This document shows positions 1 to 10,500 of a stretch of DNA of 64,000 bases, one piece after another. Location of the stretch: positions 1,054,001 to 1,118,000 of the forward strand of contig NC_085107.1 of the NCBI RefSeq assembly GCF_030269925.1, given 5' to 3'. Origin of the DNA: Bombyx mori. Taxonomy: Eukaryota > Arthropoda > Insecta > Lepidoptera > Bombycidae. How positions within the stretch are numbered: the stretch's first letter is position 1; every line of letters begins with the position of its first letter. Both the position numbers and the translations under genes were made by a program. Below the pieces are notes generated by a model. That model had not been told where the DNA came from and ran no database searches. It saw only the letters and a program-made list of their open reading frames with translations.

Positions 1-220
1 TGTTTTACTTTTAAAACTCGAACACACTCATTTAATAAAAATAAAACCAAGCACTTGTGTTCCGTAGCTTGCTCAAACAGCTGTTCAGTAAAGATAGATA
101 TTATTAAATTTACGTTATAGTCATTAAAATTCCGCTAAGTAAATCAAACTCGCATGCGACATCTGTTTTAATGTCCTAACTCTGGTAGAAACTTTCACAC
201 AGATACTAATAACAGCTATG

Positions 221-509
221 TTGAAAATGGCACCTGTGACAGAGAAGCTGAGAAGTGCGCGTTTGGGATGGTATAGACATGTGATGAGACGAAATGAAAA
301 TGAGGTTGTTAAGAGAGTGTTAACTATGAATGTGGAAGGATATAGAGGAAAAGGTAGACCTACGAAGAAATGGATGGATTGTGTGAAAGACGATATGGGT
401 AAGAGGGGAGTGAGCGAAGAAATGGTATATGATAGAAGAGTATGGAAGGAGAAAACATGTTACGCCGACCCCAGGTGACTGGGAGAAGGGCAGGATAATG
501 ATGATGATG
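221..509 (+). mobile_element. 5'-truncated RTE-like LINE tail with 16-bp target duplication
   Basis: The open frame at 218-478 reads as the C-terminal end of an endonuclease/reverse-transcriptase ORF (GWYRHVMRR, then GRPTKKWMDCVKDDM, ending ADPR and a stop). After the stop the element ends in an ATGATGATGA run instead of poly-A, as RTE-type LINEs often do. The direct repeat ACTAATAACAGCTATG at 205-220 and 510-525 brackets it, so this is a genuine retrotransposed fragment. A related copy lies at 47760-48155 and a more diverged one, inverted, at 45354-45608. The ATG at 218 lies in the target duplication, so the frame is not a real gene. Confidence 0.75.
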
Positions 510-525
510 ACTAATAACAGCTATG

Positions 526-1014
526 TGATGTTGAAGCTCCATAGAGCAAACACGCATTCCGTTTATGTACAAATTCAGTTCGTCACGTGTCATTTAACCA
601 AAAAAGGCCGCTTCATGGACAAAAAGCTTTAGTGAAACAAAAAATAAACTAAATTTTAACTGAAATATTATTTTTGAGTTAATCGTTTCGTAGCTACGTT
701 CTTGCCAATATTGGTTTAGACGACCACGTCACGTTGAGCTGTCTCCAAGCTTAGCATAACGTTCGTCAAGGACCTACGCTTTTTGGAGTGTTATCTAATC
801 AATATATCAATAGAAATTTCTTGACTTATTCTGGTTATTTAAAGTTCACAATGAGATTCATCGCTTCATCACTGCTTTGAATTGAGAAATTACCAAAAAT
901 AATATCTTTTATGTGGGCCGCGTAATATTCAATGTTTTAGAGGTGCTAATAAGGTCATCCTGTAAAGTTGAATAGCGGTATCGATGTTGGAAGATTGACC
1001 GTGATTGCATCTCC

Positions 1015-1017
<3 letters not shown>
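526..1017. other. No gene or clear repeat seen
   Basis: AT-rich sequence with stops in all frames. I see no splice-flanked coding segment and no recognisable element. Confidence 0.5.
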
Positions 1018-1045
<28 letters not shown>

Positions 1046-1330
1046 CCGGGCCGTGGGCCGAACCTCCTACGAGGTCCCCGCGCCTAGGGAGCGCGCGGGG
1101 TATGTGAGACTCAACGATCTGCAGGTGTTGAGAGCAGATCGCGGGCCCAAGGATTTTAGGGCCCACCCACTAAACGACTCCCCTGCACTCTTACACCCGA
1201 CGTCCGATCTCCGTCCGGGGTCAGAACCCGTTCAGAGTAGGGGGGTTCCCGCGGTCAACACTACAACCAGACACGCGGCGCCACCCCGAGGACGCCCGAC
1301 CGATCTCCGAGATAAGTTAACCTTTAGAAG
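1018..1330 (-). mobile_element. LINE 3'-end fragment (R1-like), poly-T on the + strand
   Basis: A run of 28 T (1018-1045) opens a GC-rich block unlike its AT-rich surroundings, as expected for the poly-A end of a LINE on the - strand. The block 1185-1265 (GGGGTCAGAACCCGTTCAGA region) matches the reverse complement of 17735-17830, and 1145-1195 matches 4845-4885, so at least three pieces of related LINE 3' UTRs lie in the window. No coding motif is left. Confidence 0.6.
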
Positions 1331-2508
1331 AAATGTACAGCATTTTAAGTTCATGATTTGTTCCGTGGCGTAATCAAACCAAAACTAGAAATCATTATTC
1401 ACACCGTGCAGTATTCTTTATACATTTGAAAAACCCATCTATTGTCGTCTCTATTTTTCGTTAGTGCAATAAATTGGTTTGTTCATTGCGTTTATATAGT
1501 TGATTGTTTTTAACGGCACATTTTACGGTACGCTTGATGATGAGTGGTTCCCAAAGCTCATTTCTATATGACACAAATGGGCAGGATAAAAATCACTCAG
1601 ACGGCCTCACAAATATCTCTCACTAGTTTTGTCTTTATAGGTCAGTAATTTATTCATCGTATAAGCAAATTCATAAGGATTGCCATGCCAATTAGATAAG
1701 ACGCCTAACTAAGAAAATTAGCGACAAAAAAAAAAAAAAAACGGATGGAAGGAAATTTGCAGGAGGATTGACTTTACAAATCTTTGATAATCAATGTCAG
1801 TCAGATGACCTCAGGGAATACAGAGGGTGCAGCCTCCACTAGACACTTTTCACACCCTAAGGGCGTACAGAGATGAGGAGGTCATCTTCCTCGATATTTG
1901 CTATCGGTTACAACTTTTTTAGTATTATGCAGCAGAAATTCTATCTAATCATTTCACTACGGTGTGACAGTCGTTGATTCGCATCTACGATGGAGGGGTT
2001 CCGTATAATATCAGCGTAATTTCCGCTCTCGCCGCAGTGAAGTTTCGAGTTAGACACTCTAAAAAGGTAAACGGAGTCACGTTTAGTTATAAATTATTAA
2101 TCGAAGGCTGTTTGTATTATAATTTTTATAATATTGAACTTTGGGTGTGTTGTTTGTGCTGTGTGCAATTGTATTAGTTTTACACTTTGTTCGTAGAACG
2201 AAAAGAATTTACAGCAAAAATTGTGGTACGTACTTATCTTGACTTAATGTGAATTTTATTTCAATAGACTACATTGCGAAATATTAAGAAATACCGAGGT
2301 ATTATTTACTTTTTTTTTTCTTAAAAACTCAATGTTTAAAAGTTAAGTCGTATTCCGATAAATCTTTATTCAAACAAAACATTTTTAAACAACGAAAACT
2401 ACTTAGTTCAGAATAGGCGTTCAACAAAAAAATGACAAATATCAACTCCTTGGTTTCTTAGAATTTTTGTATATACATACATATATACATTTGAAGTAAA
2501 AGTATACA
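1331..2508. other. Intergenic, no gene seen
   Basis: AT-rich DNA with short homopolymers (a poly-A run at about 1725-1740). No frame longer than 67 codons and no motif I recognise. Confidence 0.5.
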
Positions 2509-2926
2509 TCTATATATTAATACGTGAAGCAAAAACTTTGTATACCTATTTACGAAAATTGCGCGGACGGAGAAGTATGAAATTTTCCACACTTATAGAA
2601 AATATAGAAAAGAAGTGCACAATGCTAATATTTTTTAAGATAATGTATAAAAGATACATTAAATCAATAAAGAAAACATTACACACACTACCATGTATTT
2701 GACGCACACACGCATTCATACTATTTATTTATTGTCAAACTTTTGTTCTTGACGTCTGTTGTCAAATTGAGAATAGATTAAATATTGTTTGTCTTTGTTA
2801 ATATTTTTTATAGTGTAGTCTTAACGAAATTTGTGATTATAGAGGTATAAAATACAATCATAATAGTGTACAAACTTACCATTCCAATTAATTATAGTCG
2901 AATTTCGACTACTGCGGGACCTCTAG
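2509..2926 (+). mobile_element. Non-autonomous Helitron, family H1 copy A (418 bp)
   Basis: It starts with TC after an A (2508) and ends with CTAG before a T (2927), the Helitron insertion signature. A hairpin (AGTCGAA / TTCGACT arms) sits about a dozen bases before the CTAG end, again typical. Copy C (4014-4431) has the same length, and copies B (3259-3891) and D (23935-26108) are inverted and interrupted. It has no coding capacity. Confidence 0.85.
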
Positions 2927-3258
2927 TATACATAGATATGTAAACGAAAAGGATATCATTTAAAATTCACGTGATTTAGAAATGACATCGCGCGGACACA
3001 TGGTCGGAAGTCATTTGCATTAGACGCGCCCGCGCCTCAATAGATGACTTTCTCTTGACGTCATAATAGTTTATGTAAATAAAAATAAAACGTAAACGGG
3101 TTATATTACTTTCGGTGGTTCTCGAGTAGCGTATACATTTAAAAACAGATGTCTGTTTGTTGAAACGTACAGAAGTTAACAAGAAAAATAACAAATGCAC
3201 GCCTACTTTTGGATTGTTTAAATATCATCGCACAGAAAAGTACAAACAATAATTACAA
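2927..3258. other. Spacer between Helitron copies A and B
   Basis: About 330 bp separating two inverted Helitron copies. No gene is seen. Confidence 0.5.
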
Positions 3259-3891
3259 CTAGTGGTCCCGCAGTAGTCGAAATTCGACTATAATTAATTG
3301 GAATTATAAATTTGTACAGTATTATGATTGTATTTTATACTTCTATAATCACAAATTTCGCCAAGATTACACTATAAAAAAATATTAATAAAGACAAACA
3401 ATATTTAATCTATTCTCAATTTGACAACAGACGTCAAGAACAAAAGTTTGACAATAAATCCACCACCCTGCCTATTTCTGCCGTGAAGCAGTAATGCGTT
3501 TCGGTTTGAAGGGTGGGGCAGCCGTTGTAACTATACTTGAGACCTTAGAACTTATATCTCAAGGTGGGTGGCGCATTTACGTCGTAAATGTCTATGGGCT
3601 CCAGTAACCACTTAACACCAGGTGGGCTGTGAGCTCGTCCACTCATCCAGCAATAAAAAATAAAAAAATTGTATGCATGCGTGTGTGCGTCAAATACACG
3701 GTATGTAGTGTGTGTAATGTTTTCTTTATTGATTTAATGTATCTTTTATGCATTATTTTAAAAAAATATTAGCATTGTGCACTTCTTCTCTATATTCTCT
3801 ATAAGTGTGGAAAATTTTAAACTCCTCAGTCCGCGCAATTTTCGTTAAAAGGGATACAAAGTTTTTGCTTCACGTATTAATATATATATGA
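3259..3891 (-). mobile_element. Helitron family H1 copy B, inverted, split by a SINE
   Basis: Reverse complement of copy A. The CTAG end is at 3259-3262 and the TC end near 3890-3891. The two halves join perfectly to the family consensus once the Bm1 fragment at 3460-3669 is removed. The flank at the TC end is C on the + strand (G in Helitron orientation) rather than the usual A. Confidence 0.8.
3460..3669 (+). mobile_element. Bm1 SINE, 5' truncated, inside a Helitron
   Basis: Carries the Bm1 3' half (GCCGTGAAGCAGTAATGCG, CACTTAACACCAGGTGGGC, then CAATAAAAA). It begins abruptly at CCACCACCCTG and lies within Helitron copy B, so it is younger than that insertion. Confidence 0.85.
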
Positions 3892-4013
3892 CATTGCTTC
3901 CTTCTTTAAGAAATACCTTCCACTGTATCGGCGAGGAGAATATAAATTTAATATTTAAGCGTGCTGAGCGTGTATCATTAACGATATCTAGGATAAGCTA
4001 GGATCAAGAATTA

Positions 4014-4431
4014 TCTATATATTAATACGTGAAGCAAAAACTTTGTATCCTTTTTACGAAAATTGCGCGGACGGAGGAGTATGAAATTTTCCACACTTAT
4101 AGAGAATATAGAGAAGAAGTGCACAATGCTAATATTTTTTTAAAATAATGCATAAAAGATACATTAAATCAATAAAGAAAACATTACACACACTACATAC
4201 CATGTATTTGACGCACACACGCATGCATACTATTTATTGTCAAACTTTTGTTCTTGACGTCTGTGGTCAAATTGAGAATAGATTAAATATTGTTTGTTAT
4301 TATTAATATTGTTTATAGTGTAGTTTTGGCGAAATTTGTGATTATAGAAGTATAAAATACAATCATAATAGTGTACAAACTTACAATTCCAATTAATTAT
4401 AGTCGAATTTCGACTACTGCGGGACCTCTAG
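4014..4431 (+). mobile_element. Non-autonomous Helitron, family H1 copy C (418 bp)
   Basis: TC after A at 4014 and CTAG before T at 4428-4431, with the same subterminal hairpin and the same length as copy A, from which it differs only by scattered substitutions and short indels. Confidence 0.85.
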
Positions 4432-4839
4432 TTTGATTAAAAAGGTGATCAATTAAAATTCATAAACGCTTAAAAGCACATAAACCTTAATACACCTAAT
4501 ATATTTTCTTTACTACAATAGTGCACTGAATTAAGGGGAAGATTGTTTTTTTTCACACACTTATTTTATCACACAACATTTTTATTAATTCAAACAACAC
4601 TTGTCGAATCTTTGTCCTCAGAATCTCTCAGTAATCTGAGTGTGTTTCTTGTTCGGGATCAATGTATTTAATAAAGACGTTTATCTCGCAGATTTAGTAC
4701 AACATTGCTGGGCTTATTTCGGCTTAGCCATTACGGACATAGGTTCATATGCTGTGAACCCTAGTGGGATGCTGTATAACCGTTCAACCGACATCTGTCG
4801 AGAGGCAGTTATATATACTTGTTTCAAGGGTTGGGTAGT

Positions 4840-4975
4840 TGAGATGAGAGTGCAGGGGAATTATTTAGTGGGTGGGCCTATACCATCTTCGTCCCAGCTT
4901 TTAACCATCTTCGACCATGACCTTTAACATCTGCGGCCCCCGGGCGGAACAAAATGGAGCCGCAACCTCATAAGT
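4840..4975 (+). mobile_element. LINE 3' UTR fragment
   Basis: The stretch GTGCAGGGGAATTATTTAGT followed by GGGTGGGCC resembles the reverse complement of 1145-1195. It is a small GC-rich remnant with no poly-A. The 95-codon frame at 4640-4927 has no recognisable motif and I do not call it a gene. Confidence 0.35.
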
Positions 4976-5036
4976 CTATATTACTAAGATAATAGAATCT
5001 ATATTGAATAAGTAATATGCATTTATGTGTATTTAA

Positions 5037-5272
5037 TGGTGGTAAAACCTCTTGAGTCCGCGCGGGTAGGTACCACCACCCTGCCTATTTCTGCCGTGAA
5101 GCAGTAATGCGTTTTGGTTTGAAGGGTGGGGCAGCCGTTGTAACTATACTGAGATTTTAGAACTTATATCTCAAGGTGGGTGGCGCATTTACGTTATAGA
5201 TGGGCTCCAGTAACCACTTAACACCAGGTGGGCTGTGAGCTCGTCCATCCACCTAAGCAATAAAAAAAAAAA
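5037..5272 (+). mobile_element. Bm1 SINE, 5' truncated
   Basis: Matches the 3' 235 bp of the full-length copy at 51684-52080, ending in CAATAAAAA with an A-run. Confidence 0.85.
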
Positions 5273-5429
5273 GCATATTTTTGTACAAAATCATATTAAA
5301 TAATGTAATTGCAAAGCGAATTAGTGTCTAGCTGGTTATGCTCCACTTTCTCTCGGCTTATGCAAACATTCGTAACAAGTTCCTGAATGCGAAATCATTT
5401 TAATTCGAAATGCTCGGATGTGTTTATCG

Positions 5430-5680
5430 CTGGTGGTAGGACCTCTTGTGAGTCCGCACGGGTAGGTACCACCACCCCGCCTATTTCCGCCGTGAAGCAG
5501 TAATGCGTTTCGGTTCGAAGGGTGGGGTAGCCGTTGTAACTATACTGAGATCTTAGAACTTATATCTCGAGGTGGGTGGCGCGTTTACGTTGTAGATGTC
5601 TATGGGCTCCAGTAACCACTTAACACCAGGCGGGCTGTGAGCTCGTCCATACATCTAAGAAAAAAAAAAAAAAAAAAAAA
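5430..5680 (+). mobile_element. Bm1 SINE, 5' truncated
   Basis: Starts CTGGTGGTAGGACCTCTTGT, runs through GCCGTGAAGCAGTAATGCG and ends in about 20 A. It lacks the tRNA-like head. Confidence 0.85.
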
Positions 5681-5764
5681 GTTATACTAATAAAAATAGA
5701 AAGGTGTAACAAAAGAAGAGTGATAGAATATAAACCAGGTATTTTTTTCTTTTTTCTCTACCTA

Positions 5765-5850
5765 AATATTAGTAGCCTAAGGGGCTATCGGAATCGCGAC
5801 CTGCTGAGAAGATCCGGCGAGAAACTCAGCGAGCTGATGCATGAGTGCTT
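5765..5850 (+). mobile_element. LINE 3'-end remnant
   Basis: Contains GAGAAGATCCGGCGAGAAAC, a motif shared with the LINE ends at 16390-16435 and 19480-19500 (the latter inverted). Too short to classify. Confidence 0.35.
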
Positions 5851-6418
5851 CTATTTGTATACATTCGTATACAAAATTACAAAATTATATAATTTTATTA
5901 GTATTATAAATTAGAAAACAAGTTCTTTTAATATTCCACTTTTACTAAAACTAGTCTATCGTATTTTTTTGTATTAGTATCTTCTTGTTTTTTTTTTTCT
6001 AATAACCTCTCTAATACTTATTTTTTCTGGTAGATCTTGTTCAGTGTTTCACGGACTTATTCCAGCAAAGTGTTTATTTTTGCCACGAAACAATAAGGGT
6101 TTCATAGTCCTGACTATTACACGAGACAGAAGTTTCGACCCCCATTACAAGAACGTATTTATACAAAAAAATATAATTATAGAAACAGATTTATTTAATT
6201 TATTGATGTTAAGAGAAAAACATTTTCGAACTGGCAGATGATAAATTTTTATGAAAAATCTACCAGTAAAATTTTTATTATACTATAAAATTCTGCATTT
6301 TGTATTTTTTTACGTTAAACACACATAAAAAATACATTGTGTGCGGCGAAGTAAAACGTTAAAATGTATATTCACAAAAATCGTGTCGAGGAAGTCACGA
6401 AATATTTGCTGAGCGAGA
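5851..6418. other. Upstream region of CYP303A1, no gene
   Basis: AT-rich, only short frames. Holds the likely promoter and 5' untranslated region of the P450 that starts at 6535. Confidence 0.5.
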
Positions 6419-6450
6419 TATATTTTAAAGCGAACAGCTCGCGGAGTCAT
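6419..6450 (+). promoter_or_regulatory. Possible TATA box and start-site region for CYP303A1
   Basis: TATATTTTAAAG at 6419-6430 lies about 110 bp before the ATG, with TCATCT about 30 bp further on. The sequence just before the ATG (CTCCTTTTTCCAG, ending 6534) looks like a splice acceptor, so the true promoter may be further upstream in front of a non-coding first exon. Confidence 0.25.
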
Positions 6451-6534
6451 CTATTGCAATATCGGTTTTCACCGCGACCGATACAACGACAGTTTAAAAT
6501 AACTTAAAAAAAAATACTATTCTCCTTTTTCCAG

Positions 6535-7592
6535 ATGTGGCTGGCAGCGCTAGCGGTTCTGTTAGCGGTGTGCTTGTATCTCTTTTTGGATACCCTCAAA
6601 CCGAGAAAATTCCCTCCCGGCCCGAAATGGACACCGATTCTTGGCTGCGCAAAGGAAGTTTACAAGCTTCGAGAAAAAACCGGCTACCTGTACAAAGCCG
6701 TTAGAGAATTATCTCTGACCTACTGCAAGGAGACTCCAGTACTAGGTTTGAGAATAGGGAAAGACCGAATCGTGATGGTGAATAGCTTGGAAGCAAACAA
6801 AGAGATGTTATTCAATGAGGACATCGACGGAAGACCGAAGGGAATCTTTTATCAAACCAGAACGTGGGGAGAACGACGAGGTGTCTTGTTAACAGACGGG
6901 GAACTGTGGAAGGAGCAGAGGCGCTTCCTCATCAAGCACCTTAAAGAATTCGGCTTTGGCAGATCCGGTATGGGCGAGACAGCGAAACTGGAAGCCGAGC
7001 ACATAGTCATCGACGTAATGCACATGATCGGCGACAGGGGATCAGCCGTTATACAAATGCACAACTTCTTCAACGTTTATATTCTGAATACTCTATGGAC
7101 GATGATGGCCGGGAATAGGTACAATCCAAGCGACCCACAGATGAAGATCCTTCAAAGCATGCTGTTCGATTTGTTCGCAGCCGTCGACATGGTCGGTACA
7201 GCCTTCAGTCACTTCCCGATATTGAGCATCGTAGCACCGACCTTATCCGGTTATAGAAATTTCATTAAAACGCATAAGAGAATCTGGAAGTTCTTGAGAG
7301 AAGAACTAGCGAGACATAAAGACAGTTTTCAGCCAGATAAAGAGGATAAGGACTTTATGGATGTGTACATAAGGGCTTTGCGTGAGCACGGAGAAGTGAA
7401 CACGTATTCCGAGGGACAGCTCGTGGCCATGTGCATGGACATGTTCATGGCGGGCACGGAGACGACCAGCAAGAGTATGAGCTTCTGCTTCAGCTATCTC
7501 GTTAGAGAGCAGGAAGTCCAAAGGAAAGCTCAGGAGGAAATTGACAGGGTTGTAGGAAAAGATCGGGTACCGAGCGTGAACGATAGGCCTAA
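6535..7592 (+). CDS. CYP303A1: CYP303A1 exon 1 (residues 1-352 plus two bases)
   Basis: Begins at the ATG that follows an acceptor-like CTTTTTCCAG and precedes the hydrophobic anchor. It ends at AA before the donor GTGAGTAC (7593). Contains the anchor, hinge, helix C and helix I. The split codon with exon 2 gives Asn353. Confidence 0.9.
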
Positions 7593-10500
7593 GTGAGTAC
7601 AAATAGAATATCTCAAAACGCTCTAAACATCTAACTGTACCTGATACACCTGATGACCTGGTTGAATTACAGTACAGATTTATGTAGCAACAGGCTCCGG
7701 TTGCATTGTATGTAAGACAAATATTTTATTTACGGACGCGTCTCATAATATTTTTCATTTAGTACATTCCTCAATGTCAACTATGAAGAGTGAGTTCCAT
7801 CATTGATGATCTCAGGGTTCACTTAGTTCTAGGTGGTCATCGGAGACCATAGTCTGTGGTCTGTCTGTCTGTCGACATTTATAAATACGAAAGCGTTCTG
7901 CTTTTGGTAGGCAGCGGCTTATCTCTACCCCTGGCATTACTGAAGTCCATGGGTGACGGTAACCACTCACCATCAGGTGGTCCGTATGCTCAAATGCCTA
8001 CAACGGCAATAAAAGAAATGAAAAGAAAAGCGAGGCATCATTTCATATTTTCCGAAATTATACACGAATTTAAAACATTATGTGGTCAGTGTGGTTAGTC
8101 GAAATGCCCACCTTAATGTTATGTGACGCTTCAGAAACATTATATTTTATTATTAACTAATTGACCCGGCAGACTTCGTAGTGCCTTAATCGATAAATAA
8201 AATACCTAAACTTTTGTATAAAATAAACTTAAAACAAACAAAAGGAATCCGCCCGACGGGGGACACATCAAAGGAAAAACAAAATTGTTTGTTTCTATAT
8301 AATTCCGAGCATTTTCATATTTATTCACCTTTTAAACCTTCTCTGGACTTCCACGAATAATTCAAGACCAAAATTAGCAAAATCGGTTCAGCCGTTCTCG
8401 AGTTTTAGCGAGACTAACGAACAGCAATTCATTTTTATATATTTAAGTAGAGATAGCCGAGTCCCGCGATATTATGTACTGTGTATACATACTTACGCAT
8501 TTAGTAAAAAGTGGTTATTTTATTATTACAAACAGACACTCCAATTTTATTTCTTTGTATAGATGAGAAGAGAGAGACTCGATAAAATACGCCTCTAGCC
8601 TCTGAGGTAACAAATTAACAAAATATCCAAAAGATACAGTGCTGTGCCAATAGTTTCAGACGTTGCTTTTGAATTAATTAGAGCGACGATCTATGGTGTA
8701 TCTATGGTATGTTTGTCGTTTCAGCATGCCCTATAACGAAGCAATAGTCCATGAGTGTGTCAGACACTTTATGGGACGTACCTTCGGTGTACCGCATCGG
8801 GCTCTACGAGACACCACTTTAGCTGGATGCCATATACCTGAGGTATTTAACCAAAATCATAAACCTTTCAGTAGGGACTAGAGCAGTCTTTCTCAAAGTG
8901 GGCGATAACGCCCCCTGGGGGGCGTTTGAAACCTAGAGGGGGGCGTTAAAGGGCCCAGGAAAAAATGGGGGGCGTTGATGTGGGTTAGGGGGGCGCTGTA
9001 AAATTTGTAATCTCATTTACTTAATTTACCCAATACCGTCCAATGTCAAATAGTGTAAGCCTAAACAGCTCACTTATTGTAAACATTGTTTACTATTTTA
9101 TTTCTATATAATAATACGTTGGGGAAAAAGTTTCTTCGCATTTTTTAAGAACATTCACAACATTTTTTAATATAGTTTATTCGCATTTAAGTAAAGTATG
9201 TCGGTACCATTTTGTTCGATAACTTTTTGCCATCTTGTAGGTAGGGACATGATCCCATTGCTATGGAAAATTTGGGGCTTCTGATCAAAATACCGCGACA
9301 ATTGGTTTTGGCAGTCCTCTCGTGATGTTAACCTGACACTGCCTAAAGAATTCTGAAGAGACCGAAACAGGTAGAAATCTGAAGGTGCAAGGTAACACCT
9401 CCCAGCCAAGCTCTCTTAATTTTTGCTGAGTGGCTAAAGATGTGTGAGGTCTAGCGTTATCGTGATGAAAAACCACACCCCTTCTGTTGATTAATTCCGG
9501 CCGCTTTCTCTCAACTTCTTGCTTTAATCTCATCAGTTGTTCGCAGTAGAGTTCAGAATCGATGGTCCTGCCTGGTGGTAACAGCTCATAATGTATAATG
9601 CCCTTCCAACCCCACTACACACACAGCATCACCTTGTTGCGAGTTAACCCGGGTTTTGCCAGAGTCTGTGAAGCCTAACCGGCCTTTGACCACAACCTTT
9701 CTCGTACGTTCTTGTCGTACGTGATCCACTTTTCATCACTAGTTATCAGCTTCTTCAAAAATGGTTCGGTTTCTTTTTTACCTTTTTTGTAGTAAAATTT
9801 TAAAATGTATCGAATGTCTTCATTAGATTCACTCATCTTGACAGTACGAAAAATAAATAAAATCACACATCTGCCTAATTTTAATTTGGAATTACCTTCT
9901 TTCGAACTTAAACTTTTAATGATAACAAAACCAGCCAGATACAAATAGTATTTTATTACAAGTTCATACATTTTTAAGCTATTGCATAGCTTTTATCGCG
10001 GGCCTTGAGCGCGGCGACGGAATCATGAAATTCCGTAACGAAAAAAACCTAACATCCCTCACTCCGCCTACCATGTAGCTCGCGTTCAACACATTCACAC
10101 GTTGCGCTTGTGTAGTGTTTGTGAATAAGCGCGTGGCGTGACGTCACACTGCATGCGCATCATGAAAAGTCTGCCCATCTCTCTCTCGGGCGGCTTAGCT
10201 TATGAGTATGAAGGGGACAGTTAAGGTTTTGCCTTTATTAAGGTTTAATATAGCGTGGTCTTGTTTTATTATTGTTTTAATATTAAATTATCATTGTCTA
10301 ATTATAATGTCATAAGTTGATAAAAAATGCTATGCTTTACCGCCGCAGTTCCCGAGTGCCACACGTTTTTTTTTTTTTTGTCAAGAGGAAAACGCCGGAC
10401 TTCCGCCCTTCACTGGGGATGGAGGGCGGGGCATGTCGGAGTCGAACCGACTAAAACCTCTTGTCGCTCAACAACCAGCATCCAAACCTCGCATGAGACA

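Larger units (their letters stand above)
7593..8724 (+). other. CYP303A1 intron 1
   Basis: GTGAGTAC...TTTCAG intron of 1132 bp. It holds a LINE 3' end (7903-8016) and a Helitron (8157-8453); nothing else is recognised. Confidence 0.8.

Noticed and set aside
1005..1373. 122-codon + strand frame starting in the T-run
   Set aside because: The poly-Phe start is the inverted poly-A of a LINE; the rest is LINE 3' UTR.
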